64,000 nt of DNA from Saccharomycopsis fibuligera x Saccharomycopsis cf. fibuligera (GCA_001936135.1 CP012809.1:4575501-4639500), one strand, 5' to 3'. Numbered from the stretch's first letter, positions 20,899 to 32,512 are shown. Numbers and translations are program-made. Notes: generated by a model not told the origin, from the letters alone.

Positions 20899-22098
20899 AT
20901 GAGCAAACTTTTAAGCCCGCTCGGCGCCATCGCGGCCCATGGCGGCAAGTCAATTGTCTCCAAGTCATCACAGCATGCCTTTATGTCCTCATTGACCAAG
21001 CATTCAAGCGTCAATAAAACCATTTGCGAGAACAAACTTCAATGGCAAGTAAGCAGGCACTACTCGCCCTTGCCGCGCTATGATCCGTCATCAGCAACTA
21101 GAAGAACAGTGAAAAGACGCCGTTTACAATCAGAGCTCAACAACGATACCAAAAACAGAATGGATGATATATACGACAATAGCAGTTATAATGCTCGCAA
21201 TTACGAAAACTACAATCAGATAAATCACAATTCCGCTGAGACTTACAGCTCCAATGACTCGTTGTTTCGTCCTAGTCATCAAACTGGAGTTTTAAGCGAT
21301 GCAGCTATTAGCATCCTCAGTGAACCAACATTAGTAGTTGAACGAAAAATTGAATACATGAATTTGTTTCTCGGCTTTGAGCAAGCTAATAATTATGATC
21401 TTATGAATGCTCAAGGGCAAGTTATTGGATACTTGCGCGAGCGTGACTTGGGAATAATGAAAGTGATTATGCGTCAAGTGTATAAACTTCATCGACCATT
21501 TGATGTGGATGTGTTGGATTTGAACGGTAATGTCATAATGAACATCAAAAGACCATTCTCATTTATCAATTCACATATCAAGATTTCCGCGCCATCAAGT
21601 GGGGTGCCCTTGCAACTACCGGATGGCACTGCTCAGGGTGGCAGTAGTAGCGGCGTTGGCAGTGAAGTCCCTGAAACGATTCTCGGAGAAACTATTCAAC
21701 AATGGCACTTGTGGCGCCGTAAATATAATTTATTCAAATGTTCTAACTCAGAAGCAGAAGAGTATGAGCAATTTGGTTACGTTGATACCCAATTTCTTGG
21801 GTTTGATTTCAAAATCAGAGATTCGGATGGCAAAATTGTTGCCCTGATTGATCGTACTTGGGGTGGGTTTGGGAGAGAGTTTTTGACTGATGTAGCAACT
21901 TATATTGTCCGTATGGATAAGCGGTTGTCGTTCAATGATGGTGTTCTTGCTGAGGGGGAACAGTTAAGTGAGTATGAGATGTCGTTGGCGGAAAGAGCAG
22001 TGTTGTTGGCTAATGCGGTGAGTATTGATTTTGATTATTTTTCAAGACATTCGAGAAACGGCGGGGGTGGGCTATTGTCCTTTGGCGACTATGAATGA
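20899..22098 (+). CDS. AIM25: Phospholipid scramblase-family protein (Aim25-like)
   Basis: The 399-residue protein carries a scramblase-type domain from about residue 145 to 385. The landmarks are VVERKIEYMNLFLGFEQANN and YDLMNAQGQVIGYLRERDLG. They are followed by RPFDVDVLDLNGNVIMNIKR, an inserted Gly/Ser-rich loop, WHLWRRKYNLF and FDFKIRDSDGKIVALIDRTW ahead of GGFGREFLTD. The basic, Ser-rich N-terminus fits a mitochondrial location. S. cerevisiae Aim25 (YJR100C) is of this family, with a role in mitochondrial inheritance or function; activity is not settled. The context next to RSM26 supports the assignment. Confidence 0.85.
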   Translation: MSKLLSPLGAIAAHGGKSIVSKSSQHAFMSSLTKHSSVNKTICENKLQWQVSRHYSPLPRYDPSSATRRTVKRRRLQSELNNDTKNRMDDIYDNSSYNARNYENYNQINHNSAETYSSNDSLFRPSHQTGVLSDAAISILSEPTLVVERKIEYMNLFLGFEQANNYDLMNAQGQVIGYLRERDLGIMKVIMRQVYKLHRPFDVDVLDLNGNVIMNIKRPFSFINSHIKISAPSSGVPLQLPDGTAQGGSSSGVGSEVPETILGETIQQWHLWRRKYNLFKCSNSEAEEYEQFGYVDTQFLGFDFKIRDSDGKIVALIDRTWGGFGREFLTDVATYIVRMDKRLSFNDGVLAEGEQLSEYEMSLAERAVLLANAVSIDFDYFSRHSRNGGGGLLSFGDYE

Positions 22099-22406
22099 AG
22101 AGATGCGTAAAGTACATAAAACGCGTCAGCTTATCTGTATTATAATTGAATCTATTTACTTTTTTTTTTTTGTTCTTGTACATTAGCGTTAGCTACAAAT
22201 AAAGGGAAATGGAGTATTAGTATTATCGATTTTGTGTATTAAGAAGTGAAAGAACGTAAAATGGCATGAGATCTAAAAAATAATAGGAGAAAAAAGTGTT
22301 TAAAATGACATCATTATATCTTTATAGGGAAAACAAAAAAAAAAAAAGGAATAATACGACCGTAGAAAAAATAAAGAGCAAGCTGAAAAAAAAGACTTGT
22401 ATTAGC

Positions 22407-23162
22407 TTATAATGCTGATGGAATCTGGTAATTGGTGACCAAATTCTGGAAATTGGTGTTTTTCTCTTGCAAGTCGCTCAAAAAGTTGGCAAATTCGGAA
22501 TCGGACAATGGTTCAGCCTGATGGTAGATCTCCACTGGAATATCGCCAATGAACGCTCTATCGCCAAACCCACCAATGAAGTAAATGCTTTCCACAACAA
22601 CCTTGGCCCAGAACCCGCTATGAGCACTAACCTTGGAGCTAGGAAGCCAAAACTTGGCATCCGGGTGTCTTTTAACAAACTTGGCTTCTAAAATGGTTCT
22701 TTGCACTGGGTCTTGAATGTCAAAGCGTTCCACTTTGCCCTTTAAGATGATTCTTGGAGACCCGGCGGTAGAGAAAGCAATTCCACCTGGGTAATGACTG
22801 TTAACGCGGTCATTTGGTTGATGGTCTCCGGTACGGATTGAGAAAGAAAGTTTACCATCCTTGGAATTTTTGATGTTACGATAAGTGGAGGAGATATTGA
22901 GCAAAATTAACACTGGATCGCCAGTGCTAAAACCGTCAACATAGTATTCAGAAAAGGAAACGGGAAAGTTTTCTTTGTCAATGGTAGCTAAGTTTCCGAG
23001 TGACTCTCTTTGCACCAAAGTTCTAGCAATTCTGGCAGCTTCGAAGACCGAAGGCACACTGGCTGGGTTTTCGTGGTAGTCTTTCTTGGAGGTGATGGTG
23101 GCGCCCATGGTGATTGCAGCAAAAACAGAGATTATGTTAAGAACGAGAAGGGATAAATTCAT
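22407..23162 (-). CDS. CREG-like secreted protein with FMN-binding split barrel
   Basis: The ATG at 23162 gives 251 residues starting with a signal peptide (MNLSLLVLNIISVFAAITMG). The frame reaches back to 23267, but that extension is low complexity. The body resembles the CREG/pyridoxamine-phosphate-oxidase-like family. It shows AARIARTLVQRESLGNLATI, FPVSFSEYYVDGFSTGDPV, LNISSTYRNIKNSKDGKLSF, RIILKGKVERF and the end block SGFWAKVVVESIYFIGGFGD. CREG proteins are secreted or lysosomal glycoproteins that keep the split-barrel fold but usually bind no flavin. A role in yeast is unknown. NIS is a candidate N-glycosylation site. Confidence 0.8.
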   Translation of the reverse strand: MNLSLLVLNIISVFAAITMGATITSKKDYHENPASVPSVFEAARIARTLVQRESLGNLATIDKENFPVSFSEYYVDGFSTGDPVLILLNISSTYRNIKNSKDGKLSFSIRTGDHQPNDRVNSHYPGGIAFSTAGSPRIILKGKVERFDIQDPVQRTILEAKFVKRHPDAKFWLPSSKVSAHSGFWAKVVVESIYFIGGFGDRAFIGDIPVEIYHQAEPLSDSEFANFLSDLQEKNTNFQNLVTNYQIPSAL

Positions 23163-23781
23163 ACTATGGTGTGAAAAGAGGTAGAATGTTTCAAAACAAA
23201 AGAAAAAGAAAGTGAAAGAGAAGATAAACAGGAATGGCGTGGTTTTATAATTTGACTTTCGAGGCAAAGCTGAAGGGTGGGTGTGGTGTAGTTATAACGG
23301 CCGAGTACTGGACTATCCCCAAATCACACTGGGCTGAGGAGGCCCCATGCGCTAAACTCACATGCACCTCCTCATCACAGAGGGTGCGAATTCAGGAGCC
23401 CATTGGCCCTCAAACTTGGTACATACATCAGAAGTATGCGTTGGCGTGCATTAGACTGAATTGTGTCTGGTCACTGGATTTACTTATCTAATAGATCAGC
23501 AGCACATGCATGTCATCTGACTAAGTAGCATCGTCTACCCTCCCGTTTATTTAGAGGCACTACCGAATGCGCTAATCGCACTTCAGAAAAGAGGGAGAAG
23601 AAAGATTTTCAACTTCAAAAAACCCCCAAAAAAAATAAAAAAAAAAAAAAGCGCCGCTCCTGTTTTCAGTGCAGTTAGCAAAAACGCTAAACGCGCCATA
23701 ATTGCTAAACTGCCCTCAATTTCCCAACATACACATATCCATAAACCTACCCATCAACAAGTCAATAGCCTTTTGTCAATC
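23163..23781. promoter_or_regulatory. Divergent upstream region, CREG-like / FAR1 factor
   Basis: About 620 bp, including an A-rich run at 23624-23651. Slightly higher GC between 23280 and 23420. No element recognised. Confidence 0.4.
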
Positions 23782-25363
23782 ATGGACGAATCTCAGGTGA
23801 ACGCTGCTGCGGTCGCAGCTGTGGCTGCCGTTGCTGCCGCTGAGGCTGAGGCTAAGCAGAATATTGGCCATTATCAATCTAGCAAAGACAACAGTAACAG
23901 TAACAGCAACAGCAACATCGTCTCTGTTGAGGATCATACTGCTCATCAAACCGCGTCTTCCTCTACTTCCTCTCAGTCCCAATCTCAGCCATCGTTTTCA
24001 TACGCTGCTGATGCGAACGCGTCCATTGACGGTAATTCAGTTTTGTTGCTGCCCCTTCATGCTCCATTAGCGCCATTGCCGCCAGCATTTTATCATCAAC
24101 CACCACCTCCCGTAGAACAGACATTCGACACCATCGATGAAGCTAAATCATACTTGACCAATTACATGGCCCATACAAACACAAAGCTTGTTATTTACCG
24201 CTCCAACAAGCAACGTGGCACCATAAATTACCGCTGTATTCTTGGTGGAGTTTACGTCAACAAACGGCTGCTCAATGACGAGACCCGTCGTCGCAAATCC
24301 ACCACCGAAAAGATCAACTGCGGCTTCAAAGTGTTCATCAAGTATGATAAGTACGAAAACAAGTGCCATCTTACCGTACCATATCCGTACCATTCGCATC
24401 CGGTTGTTAGCTATGATGACCGCGGTAAGAGTGGTACTGTTGGGATCACTACATCCAATATCGCAGACACCGCTAACAATGCTTCTGTTTCTGCCAACTC
24501 TTTTGCTCCTTTGACAAGAAATGATTATAAACGCCCTACTGCGGTCATAGAATTGATTCATGGGCTTATTTATAAGTACAGTATTACTGATTTCAACAAG
24601 ATTAAAGAAGCCTTGCTAACAAAATTCCCAGAGTTTAAATTCGAGGATGCTCAGTTGCAAATGGAAATTAGTGCTGCTACCCAGCAACACAATATGGCAT
24701 CGAATCACCCTTACAACTATGGTAATTATGATAACAGCAGCGGTGGTAACCCAATTACCAACTATGGATCAAACAGAACCGAAAATAGTCATATCAATAG
24801 TCACAGTTATGCCTATCCGTTGGACGTTTATACTAATACAGTACTAAATAGCCCAGCTACTGGTGAAAATGCTCATCTAAGTGGTGCTAAAATCAACAGT
24901 AACCACGATATTGATGGTGATGGTGCTGAATTTGGCTCCATTACTAAATTCATATATACCTTGCTTGCACATGCGCATATCCGTGATACCAACAGCATCG
25001 AATTCTTGCTCGCTGATAAGTTCAAAGATGTGCAACTCAGCCACGATGAAATTTTGCAGAAAATTGACTATTGCTTAAAATTGAAAAGCTACGTTGATAG
25101 CATATTGTACACTGAGGAATCACCTAATTTCAAGCGCCATAAAGAAGATCATGTTGAATCTAATACCAACTTGAGCGCTAACATTGAGGATACCTCTTCC
25201 AGGGGTAATGCAAAAGGCGGAGACAACTTGAATGATAATTCTGCTAATGATAATATTGACCCCGAAATAACAGTTGCTTTCGCTGAAGGGTCAACAAGCG
25301 GATCCAAAGGTATCATTCATGAAAGTGGTCTAGATAATGCAAAGAAAAGCACCAGTGATTATG

Positions 25364-25451
<88 letters not shown>

Positions 25452-26571
25452 AGAAGAATCTAGTGATCTTTTGAAAATCCCTGCTCGGTTTGGTAACGAC
25501 ATCATTAGCCAAGCAATTGCCTTGACTAAATTTGGCAATAAGCCTGTTTTAAGTTCTGCTTTTGATGACTTTGCCAAAAATCAGAAAACCAACAGTGCCA
25601 CTATCACTTTTCAAGATAAAAGATTGCGACAACTATCCACCTTTTCTGCTACTCCCACCCCTACTCCTGGTTCTCAAGCACACACAGAAAAAAATACCGA
25701 AGAAGATATTTCACAGCTAAGTGAACGGCTATTTGATTCAATGGAAGAAGCAAAAGAGTACTTGAAATCATACATGAAACGCAAACATGTTGGGCTCGTG
25801 GTGTATAAATCAGGAAGCAACCGCGGTTATGCATTATACCGATGCGAATTGGGTGGCAAACCAGAAGAAAACCAGAGTAAGCGCCGCAAGTCATTAAGAA
25901 ACAACGATGACAGCAATCAAAGTAATGACAACGACGTTAATGATGGTGATGACAGGGATAAATCTTCGTCGGAAATTGGCAAAATTGACGGAAATGGAAA
26001 GCTGCTAAAGAAAAGATTTAGAACGTCGAAAAAGCTTGACTGTCCATTTAAAGTGCATGTCAAACTAGACAAAAAAATTCAAAAATATAAACTAACAGTC
26101 CCTGCTGGCGGACACAACCACCCAATGGCTACCAACAACAACAACGGCAGCAGCAGCAGCAGTGATACTGCTGCTGCTGCTGTGCCGCGCTCAGCAATTT
26201 TGCGGAAAAGAACTAGAGAACATTTAGATTATATGAAGACTTTATACTTGGATGGGATTACGAAGCCAAAACTTTTAAAGAAAAGGCTAATGCAACGGTT
26301 CCCTGATTTGCATGTTATTGATAAGGATATATACAATGACGTCAGCAAGATTAAGAAAGAAATTTATGATAATAATGGCCATAGTGGAAGTAGCGCGGAT
26401 AAAGACAATCGATTTCAAGAAGAAATTGAGGCACAGCTTGCTAGCATTGAGCGGCAAACTCGGGAACTAGCTGACCGCGGAATCAATATAAGCGTTGGTA
26501 GTGATGCTAGTGCTGATGCTGGTGAGAAACAACAAGCAAAAGAAAGGCCCAAGCCCAGACCCGGTCAATAG
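23782..26571 (+). CDS. Putative transcription factor with two FAR1/WRKY-GCM1-type zinc fingers
   Basis: The ATG at 23782 gives 929 residues. Two copies of a FAR1-type DNA-binding domain are visible. The first (about 113-208) runs TFDTIDEAKSYLTNYM, YRCILGG, INCGFKVFIKYDK, HLTVPYPYHSHP; the second (about 655-785) runs LFDSMEEAKEYLKSYM, YRCELGG, LDCPFKVHVKLDK, KLTVPAGGHNHP. Each keeps Cys, Cys and His-x-His ligands. Each is followed by a helical block ending in a KFPEF/RFPDL motif, the arrangement seen in Mutator-like transposases and their derivatives. Between them lies a ~36-residue poly-Asn run encoded by AAC then AAT. Candida Rbf1 and the Aft1 factors are relatives in this superfamily, and an RBF1-like role is possible, but targets cannot be read from sequence. 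Confidence 0.75.
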
Positions 26572-27245
26572 TGAAAGCACCAGGGATGATGGTGATAATG
26601 ACGGGCAAGTCAGTGACTAACATTGGTACCAGGTTTACTTTGACTTTGATCTAGGCTGTTGGCTATATGGTGGCTTCAGACCTATGTATCAGAAAGGTAT
26701 TTTTAGCTCGTGAAGGGATACTATATATTGTGCGTTGTTGTTGTGGTTGTTTTTCAAAACATATATTTGGTAGCACTTCAATGACTTGCGTAATAGGATT
26801 GTCTTTACTTGCAGTACTTTTATATTCTTTGTATTTATCTTTGCTTATCTATCAAACTTGATATTTTTTTTTCTGTTTTTCACCCGGTTGGTTTTCTTTT
26901 ATCACTCAACTTCGAAATGTTTTTAAGGTTTCTTGTAATTCTCTTTATCAACGCAGTTGATCTGCGTATGCATGATAACCGACACAGAATATCTCTGCGC
27001 TATAAAATGAATGCATTAACATGCATTCAGTCATGCATAAAATTGCAAAAAAGTTGACTTTAAGCTGTAAAATGTATACGTTGTATCTTGACGCACTCTT
27101 GTTTTTTTTTTTTTCACACAAGAGATCGATTCATTAACTAATAATCTTATAAACTTATGTGTAAAGTATATGCTGTAATTCCAGTTGTTATTAGGAATGG
27201 GAAACCTATATGAGTGAAAACTCATTTAATCTTAGCTGGGTTGGC
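26572..27245. other. Intergenic 3' of the FAR1 factor
   Basis: No credible gene. T-rich 3' sequence, then a repeat copy (27100-27240, listed separately) that abuts the inverted repeat. Confidence 0.5.
27100..27240 (+). repeat. Diverged dispersed repeat, copy A (T-tract/CACA family)
   Basis: A T tract followed by CACA, AGATC, TAATCTTAT-AACT, AGTATA and AGTGAAA in this order recurs at 33957-34115 in the same orientation with many differences. Spacing of blocks is similar over about 140 bp. Its place next to a tRNA gene fits an old solo LTR, but no clean TG...CA ends or target duplication could be seen, so the family is unknown. Confidence 0.45.
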
Positions 27246-27638
27246 GTAAAAGATACAAAAAAAAGGCAAAAAGAAATTGGTCCCTAGCAGGATCGAACTG
27301 CTGATCTTGGCGTAACATTGCCTTTGAACGGCTGTATATTAGCACCACGCCTTAACCAACTGGGCCAAGGGACCTTTTTGTTGAAAACCTTTTTTTCATG
27401 TATCGTGTTTTTCCACCATTTGCATTATATAACATTTTACGGCATACTTTTGCATGCTGGTGCGTGCTTTGTGATGTGATATGTGCATATATAGATACTA
27501 TTCTTGTACAAGTTCTTTATGCCGCCATAGCATGAATATGCATGTGTATTAAAATATATATTTACCTCTTCTCTCTCAAAGGATGCGGACCCTTTGTTAG
27601 CTGTCGGGGTACAGTGACTAGATCTAGTACTAACACCT
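27246..27638 (+). repeat. 393-bp inverted repeat, left arm
   Basis: Base p here pairs with base 62400 - p in the right arm (34762-35154). Reading both arms line by line I find only two mismatches (27627 and 27632), both at the outer edge of the arm; the remaining ~380 bp are identical. The arm contains a complete tRNA-Ile gene, its 5' flank and about 30 bp of its 3' flank including an A/T-rich pol III terminator. Identity extends far beyond the tRNA, so this is a duplicated block and not just two tRNA genes. Confidence 0.93.
27278..27374 (-). tRNA. tRNA-Ile (AAU) with 23-nt intron
   Basis: The 5' end GGTCCCTTGGCCCAGTTGG pairs with the 3' end CTAGGGACC plus discriminator A. The T loop is TTCGATC. 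The anticodon loop of the spliced molecule is CTAATAA, giving anticodon AAU. The intron lies after position 37, the normal place, and removing it leaves 74 nt. The body closely matches the yeast tRNA-Ile(AAU) sequence I recall. An A/T run downstream supplies a pol III terminator. An identical copy is at 35026-35122 on the other strand. Confidence 0.93.
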
Positions 27639-28858
27639 GAGGCCGATACTTCTGTGCGGTACTGGTACAACTAGCCTCTTGACCCATAATGTAGGTTACC
27701 TAAAAGGGAAATTAGACATGATTAACGGAATAGACGATGTCATTTGGTATAATTTTAAACATTAGCTGGTAATAGTGCTCCTTAAAGAAATCTAAAGGTC
27801 AAAGATTTTACTTCGTTTGGCATGGAGGTTACCTGAACGAAGTTAACGAAGCACCAACGGTTCAGCCAGAAGTATTTTTGGGAGAAGATTGAATATCAGT
27901 AGTAGTGTTACCAACCAGTAGTAGTGTTACCAATCAAAATTATATTAATCCCAACAATATAGCAAAATATAAAGTTTTAAACATTAATTAACGGAGTTTG
28001 TGACATTCAAAAATTCTAGACTCCATTCTATGGAGTGAAACTAGTTGTAAATTCGTCAGGTTAACACTGCTAGAGCCTCGAGGTCTCTGCTTCAAGAGAA
28101 CTAGAAAGAAAAAGGTTAGGAATATTAAAGAGGTGCCAAATATTCATACTATTATATCTCGGACTTTGTAAGTTGACAAGGTATCATCTGTTGCTACAGT
28201 GAGTGTAATGAGTACCTGGTAATCAATTACGCTCGCAATATCACACTGTAAGACATCCTATTGTTAACCAAGAACAAGCCACAGCATTACCATTAAGTTT
28301 CACATGTCCAAGAGTGGCAGGTGCTTGATTTACATCTTCTAGTTTCATCAAAATACATTTTTGAGTCAGTATAAAGAGGAAAAAAAAAGGGGTGATTTGA
28401 AACTAGTATACATAACAAATAAGAGACCGTCGAGACATAGCAAATATGATAAGTAATCTAAAAAAGTATAACAGAAACACAAAAAAAAAAAAAAAAAAAT
28501 AGAAGAAAAATAAAAGTATTGGAAATGATAATAAATAAGGAGAATGAGAGACGGTAAGAACTTTCACAGCGACTGAAAGAAATTAAAAGCAACCACAATT
28601 AATCAAACTAAAATTTCAAAAACTAAATTAAGTAAAAAAATAAAAATTAAGATATATAAAAAAGAGCCCAATAGTTGAGTCATTGGGTACACCAAAGATT
28701 AATATTGATTTCATGAAAAAAGGGATACGAGGAAACTTTTGCATACCTAGCAATAACAAAAGTTGTAAAGGTTTAGTTGTGGGAACAAAAAAGGTTTTGC
28801 AAAAAAAGAAAAAGAACAAAACAGAATACAAATTTTGAAAATATGCTATTAATTCATT
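27639..28858. other. Gene-free region between inverted-repeat arm and CKA2
   Basis: About 1.2 kb. A 17-18 bp unit (CAGTAGTAGTGTTACCAA) is present twice in tandem at about 27897-27932, and a hairpin ACTCCA-5 nt-TGGAGT occurs near 28020. A-rich runs fill 28440-28660. No gene or RNA recognised. Confidence 0.45.
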
Positions 28859-29926
28859 CTATTTTTCTGGAGCCCCATGAAAAAATGGATGTTCCATTGC
28901 CTCTTTAGCGGTTAATCTCTCCTGGTGGTCGTATCTCAACAAGCTGTCAATCAAATCAATGGCTTCTGAAGTAGCATGCTTCTTGTTATTATGGTGTACG
29001 AAATCAATCCATGGTTTTCTAGGGAAGTCTCCAATCAAGCCATCATATTCTTTAGGTAAAGGCAAATTGTATTTATTCAAATACCTGAACAAGCTTTCTG
29101 AGCCAAGTACTTTGGTAATGACAACAAGCTGGTCTACATTACTAGTACCAATGAAAAAATGTTCTTTCTTGAAAATAATAGCGGCAAACATAGCGCCGAC
29201 GGACCATAAGTCCAAAGAATAGTCATACTGTTGAAGATTCACAAGCAATTCGGGACCTTTATGATACCGCGAAGCAACTCTGACATTTAAATTGATACCT
29301 GGATGATAAAATTCAGCAAGCCCCCAATCAATAAGTTTCAATTTACGCTGTACTGGATCGATCATCACGTTTTGCGGCTTGACGTCACGATGGATGATGC
29401 CCATGGAATGACAATAGTCGAGGGCAGTAAGGAGTTGAATGAAATAATATTGAATATCTGGTATGGTAAAAGTAGGATACAATTGACGAAATTCAACGTT
29501 TTTCACGTATTCGAAGACAAGAGCTGGTACTTTTAATTTGGGATCGTGGACAACATCGTATAGGGCAATGATATTAGGTCCACCGGTCAAGTTTTGTAAC
29601 GTTTTAATCTCACGGTAAATTTTCTTGACTTTGACTGGTTTAAGAACTTTAATGACACAAAGGCTTTGATTGATGGTGTTGGTGCCAATAAAGACTTCGG
29701 AATACTTACCACGGCCGATTTTGCGGATGATTTCGTAGTTGGAAACGCTGCCCCATTTGACAACATGGTTAGCTAGGCGGATGTTAGTAAGTGGTGATTT
29801 TGCAAAAAAAAAGGCGCCGAGTATTCACATACCATAATCCCAATATTCTTTGGGTCTCTTTGAGCTGGCCTCGGGATAGACCTTGGCCACTGAGTAGATA
29901 TCGTCCCCCAGGGAAATTGTGTTCAT
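28859..29926 (-). CDS. CKA2: Casein kinase 2 catalytic subunit, one intron
   Basis: Exon 1 is 29833-29926 and exon 2 is 28859-29772, giving 335 residues. The 60-bp intron runs GTATGT ... TACTAAC ... CCTAG. Spliced protein: [20 protein letters not shown] then [11 protein letters not shown], the typical CK2-alpha start. The glycine loop is GRGKYSEV (51-58), the catalytic Lys is in CVIKVLKP, the basic cluster is [13 protein letters not shown], and the loops are HRDVKPQN and DWG (CK2's variant of DFG). CK2 is a constitutive Ser/Thr kinase acting on acidic sites. SLD7 lies divergently upstream, as in S. cerevisiae (YOR061W/YOR060C), which favours CKA2 over CKA1. A CTG in exon 1 is written as Ser. 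Confidence 0.94.
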
Positions 29927-29931
29927 TGCTT

Positions 29932-29968
<37 letters not shown>

Positions 29969-30580
29969 ATAGCGTAATATCTGATTAGGGAGAAGACGAG
30001 GCAGGGTTTGAGGGCGCTCTAGAAAGGAGAGATAAGTAAGAATGATATACTATATTCTTCCGGAAAAGTACAATGCAGCGCAAATAGATATCAGCGAAGA
30101 AAGCAGCAGGATAAGTTAGTGATAAATAAACCTATAGGCCAGTGATAGTTTTAGAAAAAGAAGCGTGGATGATGTTAATTAATTTATTAGCTGGCGGATT
30201 TGTTGTTTTTTCCTGTTTTGTTTTTTCCCCGTGTTTTCAGTCCAGTAAGAGTAGCCAGTGTGCTTCTGGTAAAAGATGGGCGTGTTTATCTGGCAACTGC
30301 AGAAAACTCAGGCAAATATCCCTTGAACTGGATTGGCAGGTCAATCTGGAAAGCACTCGAATGTTTCTCAACAACAGGAACAACAGTTAATAACTGTAGT
30401 CCTCTCCCTGGTGCTGATTGTCCTGGTATCCAGGCCCAGGGACCTGCTCTTCGTGCCATGGCCACGGTGCAGGTGACTCTACGCCAAACAAAAATTCTTT
30501 TCGCATCTGCTCAACATAACTGACAGTAAGCGACACTGGTGCACTCGAGCAATTATTGGTAGACCAAGACAACGTCAGCA
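29927..30580. promoter_or_regulatory. Divergent CKA2/SLD7 promoter with T35 run
   Basis: A 35-nt T run (29933-29967) begins only 6 nt upstream of the CKA2 start codon. Nucleosome-excluding poly(dA:dT) is common in yeast promoters. A 107-codon plus frame at 30200-30523 is open but unassigned and I do not call it a gene. Confidence 0.45.
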
Positions 30581-31723
30581 ATGGGTCTCAGAATACTTTG
30601 CTCTCTAAGCTTGGAGGCTCCTCCGGCATTCACCACAAGCTCCTTTCAAGGTACGTATAGCCCGGCTTACTGTATATTTCTTCTTCTTCCAGAGTCGTCG
30701 AAATAGTATATACTAACGGCACTAGATATTCAAATATGGCTGGACACCAAACTACAAGGTGCCGCGCCCAGCGTGGCTATTGCTGGTTCCTCAAAGCTTC
30801 AACTTTTATGCTTAGTCAATACGTTTCTCACTCCACTAGAGTTATTTACCAGCTACAACCTCGGCCTGGGCTTGTCTGAACAGACCGCTTCGCCCTCAAC
30901 TTCTGCTATCACATCGCCATATAGAATATTCACCACTAATGCAGCATCACAAACGTTTTTCAAGAAGTTACTTGATAAGAGCACTTTTAAGCATGGGTTG
31001 GGTTCAGTATCGTTGCTAGCCGAGGTTATCAGCGAAGATAAAAATAACAATGAAGGAAAGTCGCGGCTTTGCTTGTTTATGTATTTCCATCAACTGCAAG
31101 AGCAGCAGGTTCTGCTCTGTGCGGTCCCGTTACAAATGAACAGCCATCTTCATGAGATTGTGCTTAAATGTTCAAAGCTGTTACTAGAGCATAAAGAAGA
31201 TAGTCCAATGTTGGATCGTGAGCGTATCAAATATTTGCACGGATTGAAATATGAGGTGAGGACTGCTAATATCTCCGCGGGGGACACCAGCACTGAGACG
31301 AGTGTGGTGAATAAGAAGCACAATATTATTAATCAAGTACTCAAGCAAAAGGAAACAAATCCTAATAATGACTATAGCACACTTCTTCGAAATGCTGCGG
31401 CGGCAGCTGCAAGTCTTAAAAAGAACACCAAGGTCAGTAATACTAGCAACAGCAGCATTGACATCAGTATTCAAAAGGCCAAAGCAAATAAACTTACAAT
31501 ACAAAGATTAGTTCTTTCGGGGCTTCGGCTTCAAGGAATTACCAAGACAAGTACGGAATACAAAGAATTATACTATCATACTTTTAAGTCAGTGGAATTT
31601 GCCTTTAGAAATTACCTTAAACAGCAAACACTTCCACCTATCGATGTTTTACAGGACGGGGTCGACACACTATTGAACTTGTATTTATCATCTGACGATC
31701 AAAATACAGGAATAAAACAGTGA
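30581..31723 (+). CDS. SLD7: DNA replication initiation factor Sld7, one intron
   Basis: Exon 1 is 30581-30650 and exon 2 is 30726-31723, giving 355 residues. The 75-bp intron runs GTACGT ... TACTAAC ... ACTAG. The spliced N-terminus MGLRILCSLSLEAPP ... QDIQIW parallels the start of yeast Sld7 (a -DIQLW- block). The C-terminal domain is clearest: LTIQRLVLSGLRLQGITKTS followed by EYKELYYHTFKSVEFAFRNY, matching the Sld7 C-terminal LILGGLRLRGIS...DYQKLYKITFDAAEF block. Sld7 binds and stabilises Sld3 at replication origins (MTBP relative). The middle (about 170-280) is a low-complexity insert. A CTG just after DIQIW falls where yeast Sld7 has Ser as I recall it. Confidence 0.86.
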
Positions 31724-31872
31724 AAGGGACTTTTTTTTTCTACATTGATGATCATATAAATGTACAATATCGTTTACAAAATTCATATTATAATATAGCA
31801 TTGTTGCATAATTCAAAATTCGCTTGCATGGTTCTCGTTAATCGTAGTATTATGTATTCGTGAATGGATATC

Positions 31873-31936
<64 letters not shown>

Positions 31937-31952
31937 GGTGGTGGTGGTGGTG
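31873..31952 (+). repeat. Compound trinucleotide microsatellite
   Basis: Successive blocks of (AAT)n, (AGT)n and (GGT)n each run for about 8-11 units in the shared 3' region of SLD7 and the UPF0538 gene. Confidence 0.95.
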
Positions 31953-31989
31953 ATTATGTTAAGTATATTACAGTCAATCAGTGATATCC

Positions 31990-32512
31990 TCACCACTTTT
32001 CTTCAGGATTCTGCTTGAAGGTCAAGTAGTCGTCGAGGTTAAAAAGCGATAACTCAGTTTCATTTTCAACACCATATGCATTTAATGTTTTATCTTGGTC
32101 TACAAGTATAGTATCCTTGTCATTTTCCATATTGATGATCAAGTTCATTGTTTTGGAGCCATGTGCTTTAGTGTAAATTTTTAGTGTGTCGTACTTGACA
32201 TTACGGTATGGTCTGAAGCCGCCGGTGGTGTTGATATGATCAACAACCTGCTGCTTGAGTTGGGCAACCGTGGTTGTTGTGAGGTCAATGTCATGTATCA
32301 CATAGTTCTTAACATTTCTGTATGGGAATGATTTAATGATTCTGATAGTGATGATTGCTCTGGTGGCTGATGATGAGTTAGTAAATGTACTGCTTAGAGA
32401 GGAGACAGTGCGACGAACGAGTTTCTGGAGACAGCTAAGAAAGAAGATACGTACAAGGGCGTGTAGTGGATGTCAAAGGCTCGTTGAGGTCAAACTCGTT
32501 AATGGCGGACAT
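31990..32512 (-). CDS. UPF0538 family protein (C2orf76-like), one intron
   Basis: Exon 1 is 32455-32512 and exon 2 is 31990-32366, giving 144 residues. The 88-bp intron runs GTACGT ... TACTAAC ... CAG; using the next downstream AG would create a stop, so the first is chosen. The product begins MSAINEFDLNEPL and then reads RAIITIRIIKSFPYRNVKNY and IHDIDLTTTTVAQLKQ, followed by FRPYRNVKYDTLKIYTKAHG. This matches human C2orf76, where [34 protein letters not shown] and EDYKNYKANP occupy the same places. The fold is ubiquitin-like (DUF2340). Its biochemical role is not known. Confidence 0.85.

Noticed and set aside
27437-27670. 77-codon minus frame in the left inverted arm, repeated at 34766-34963
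   Set aside because: The two copies agree only because the DNA arms are identical. The frame lies in the tRNA 5' flank and shows no protein-like features.
30200-30523. 107-codon plus-strand frame between CKA2 and SLD7
   Set aside because: It starts in a low-complexity hydrophobic run, matches no family and lies in the promoter of SLD7, whose real first exon begins later at 30581. Kept only as a remark.
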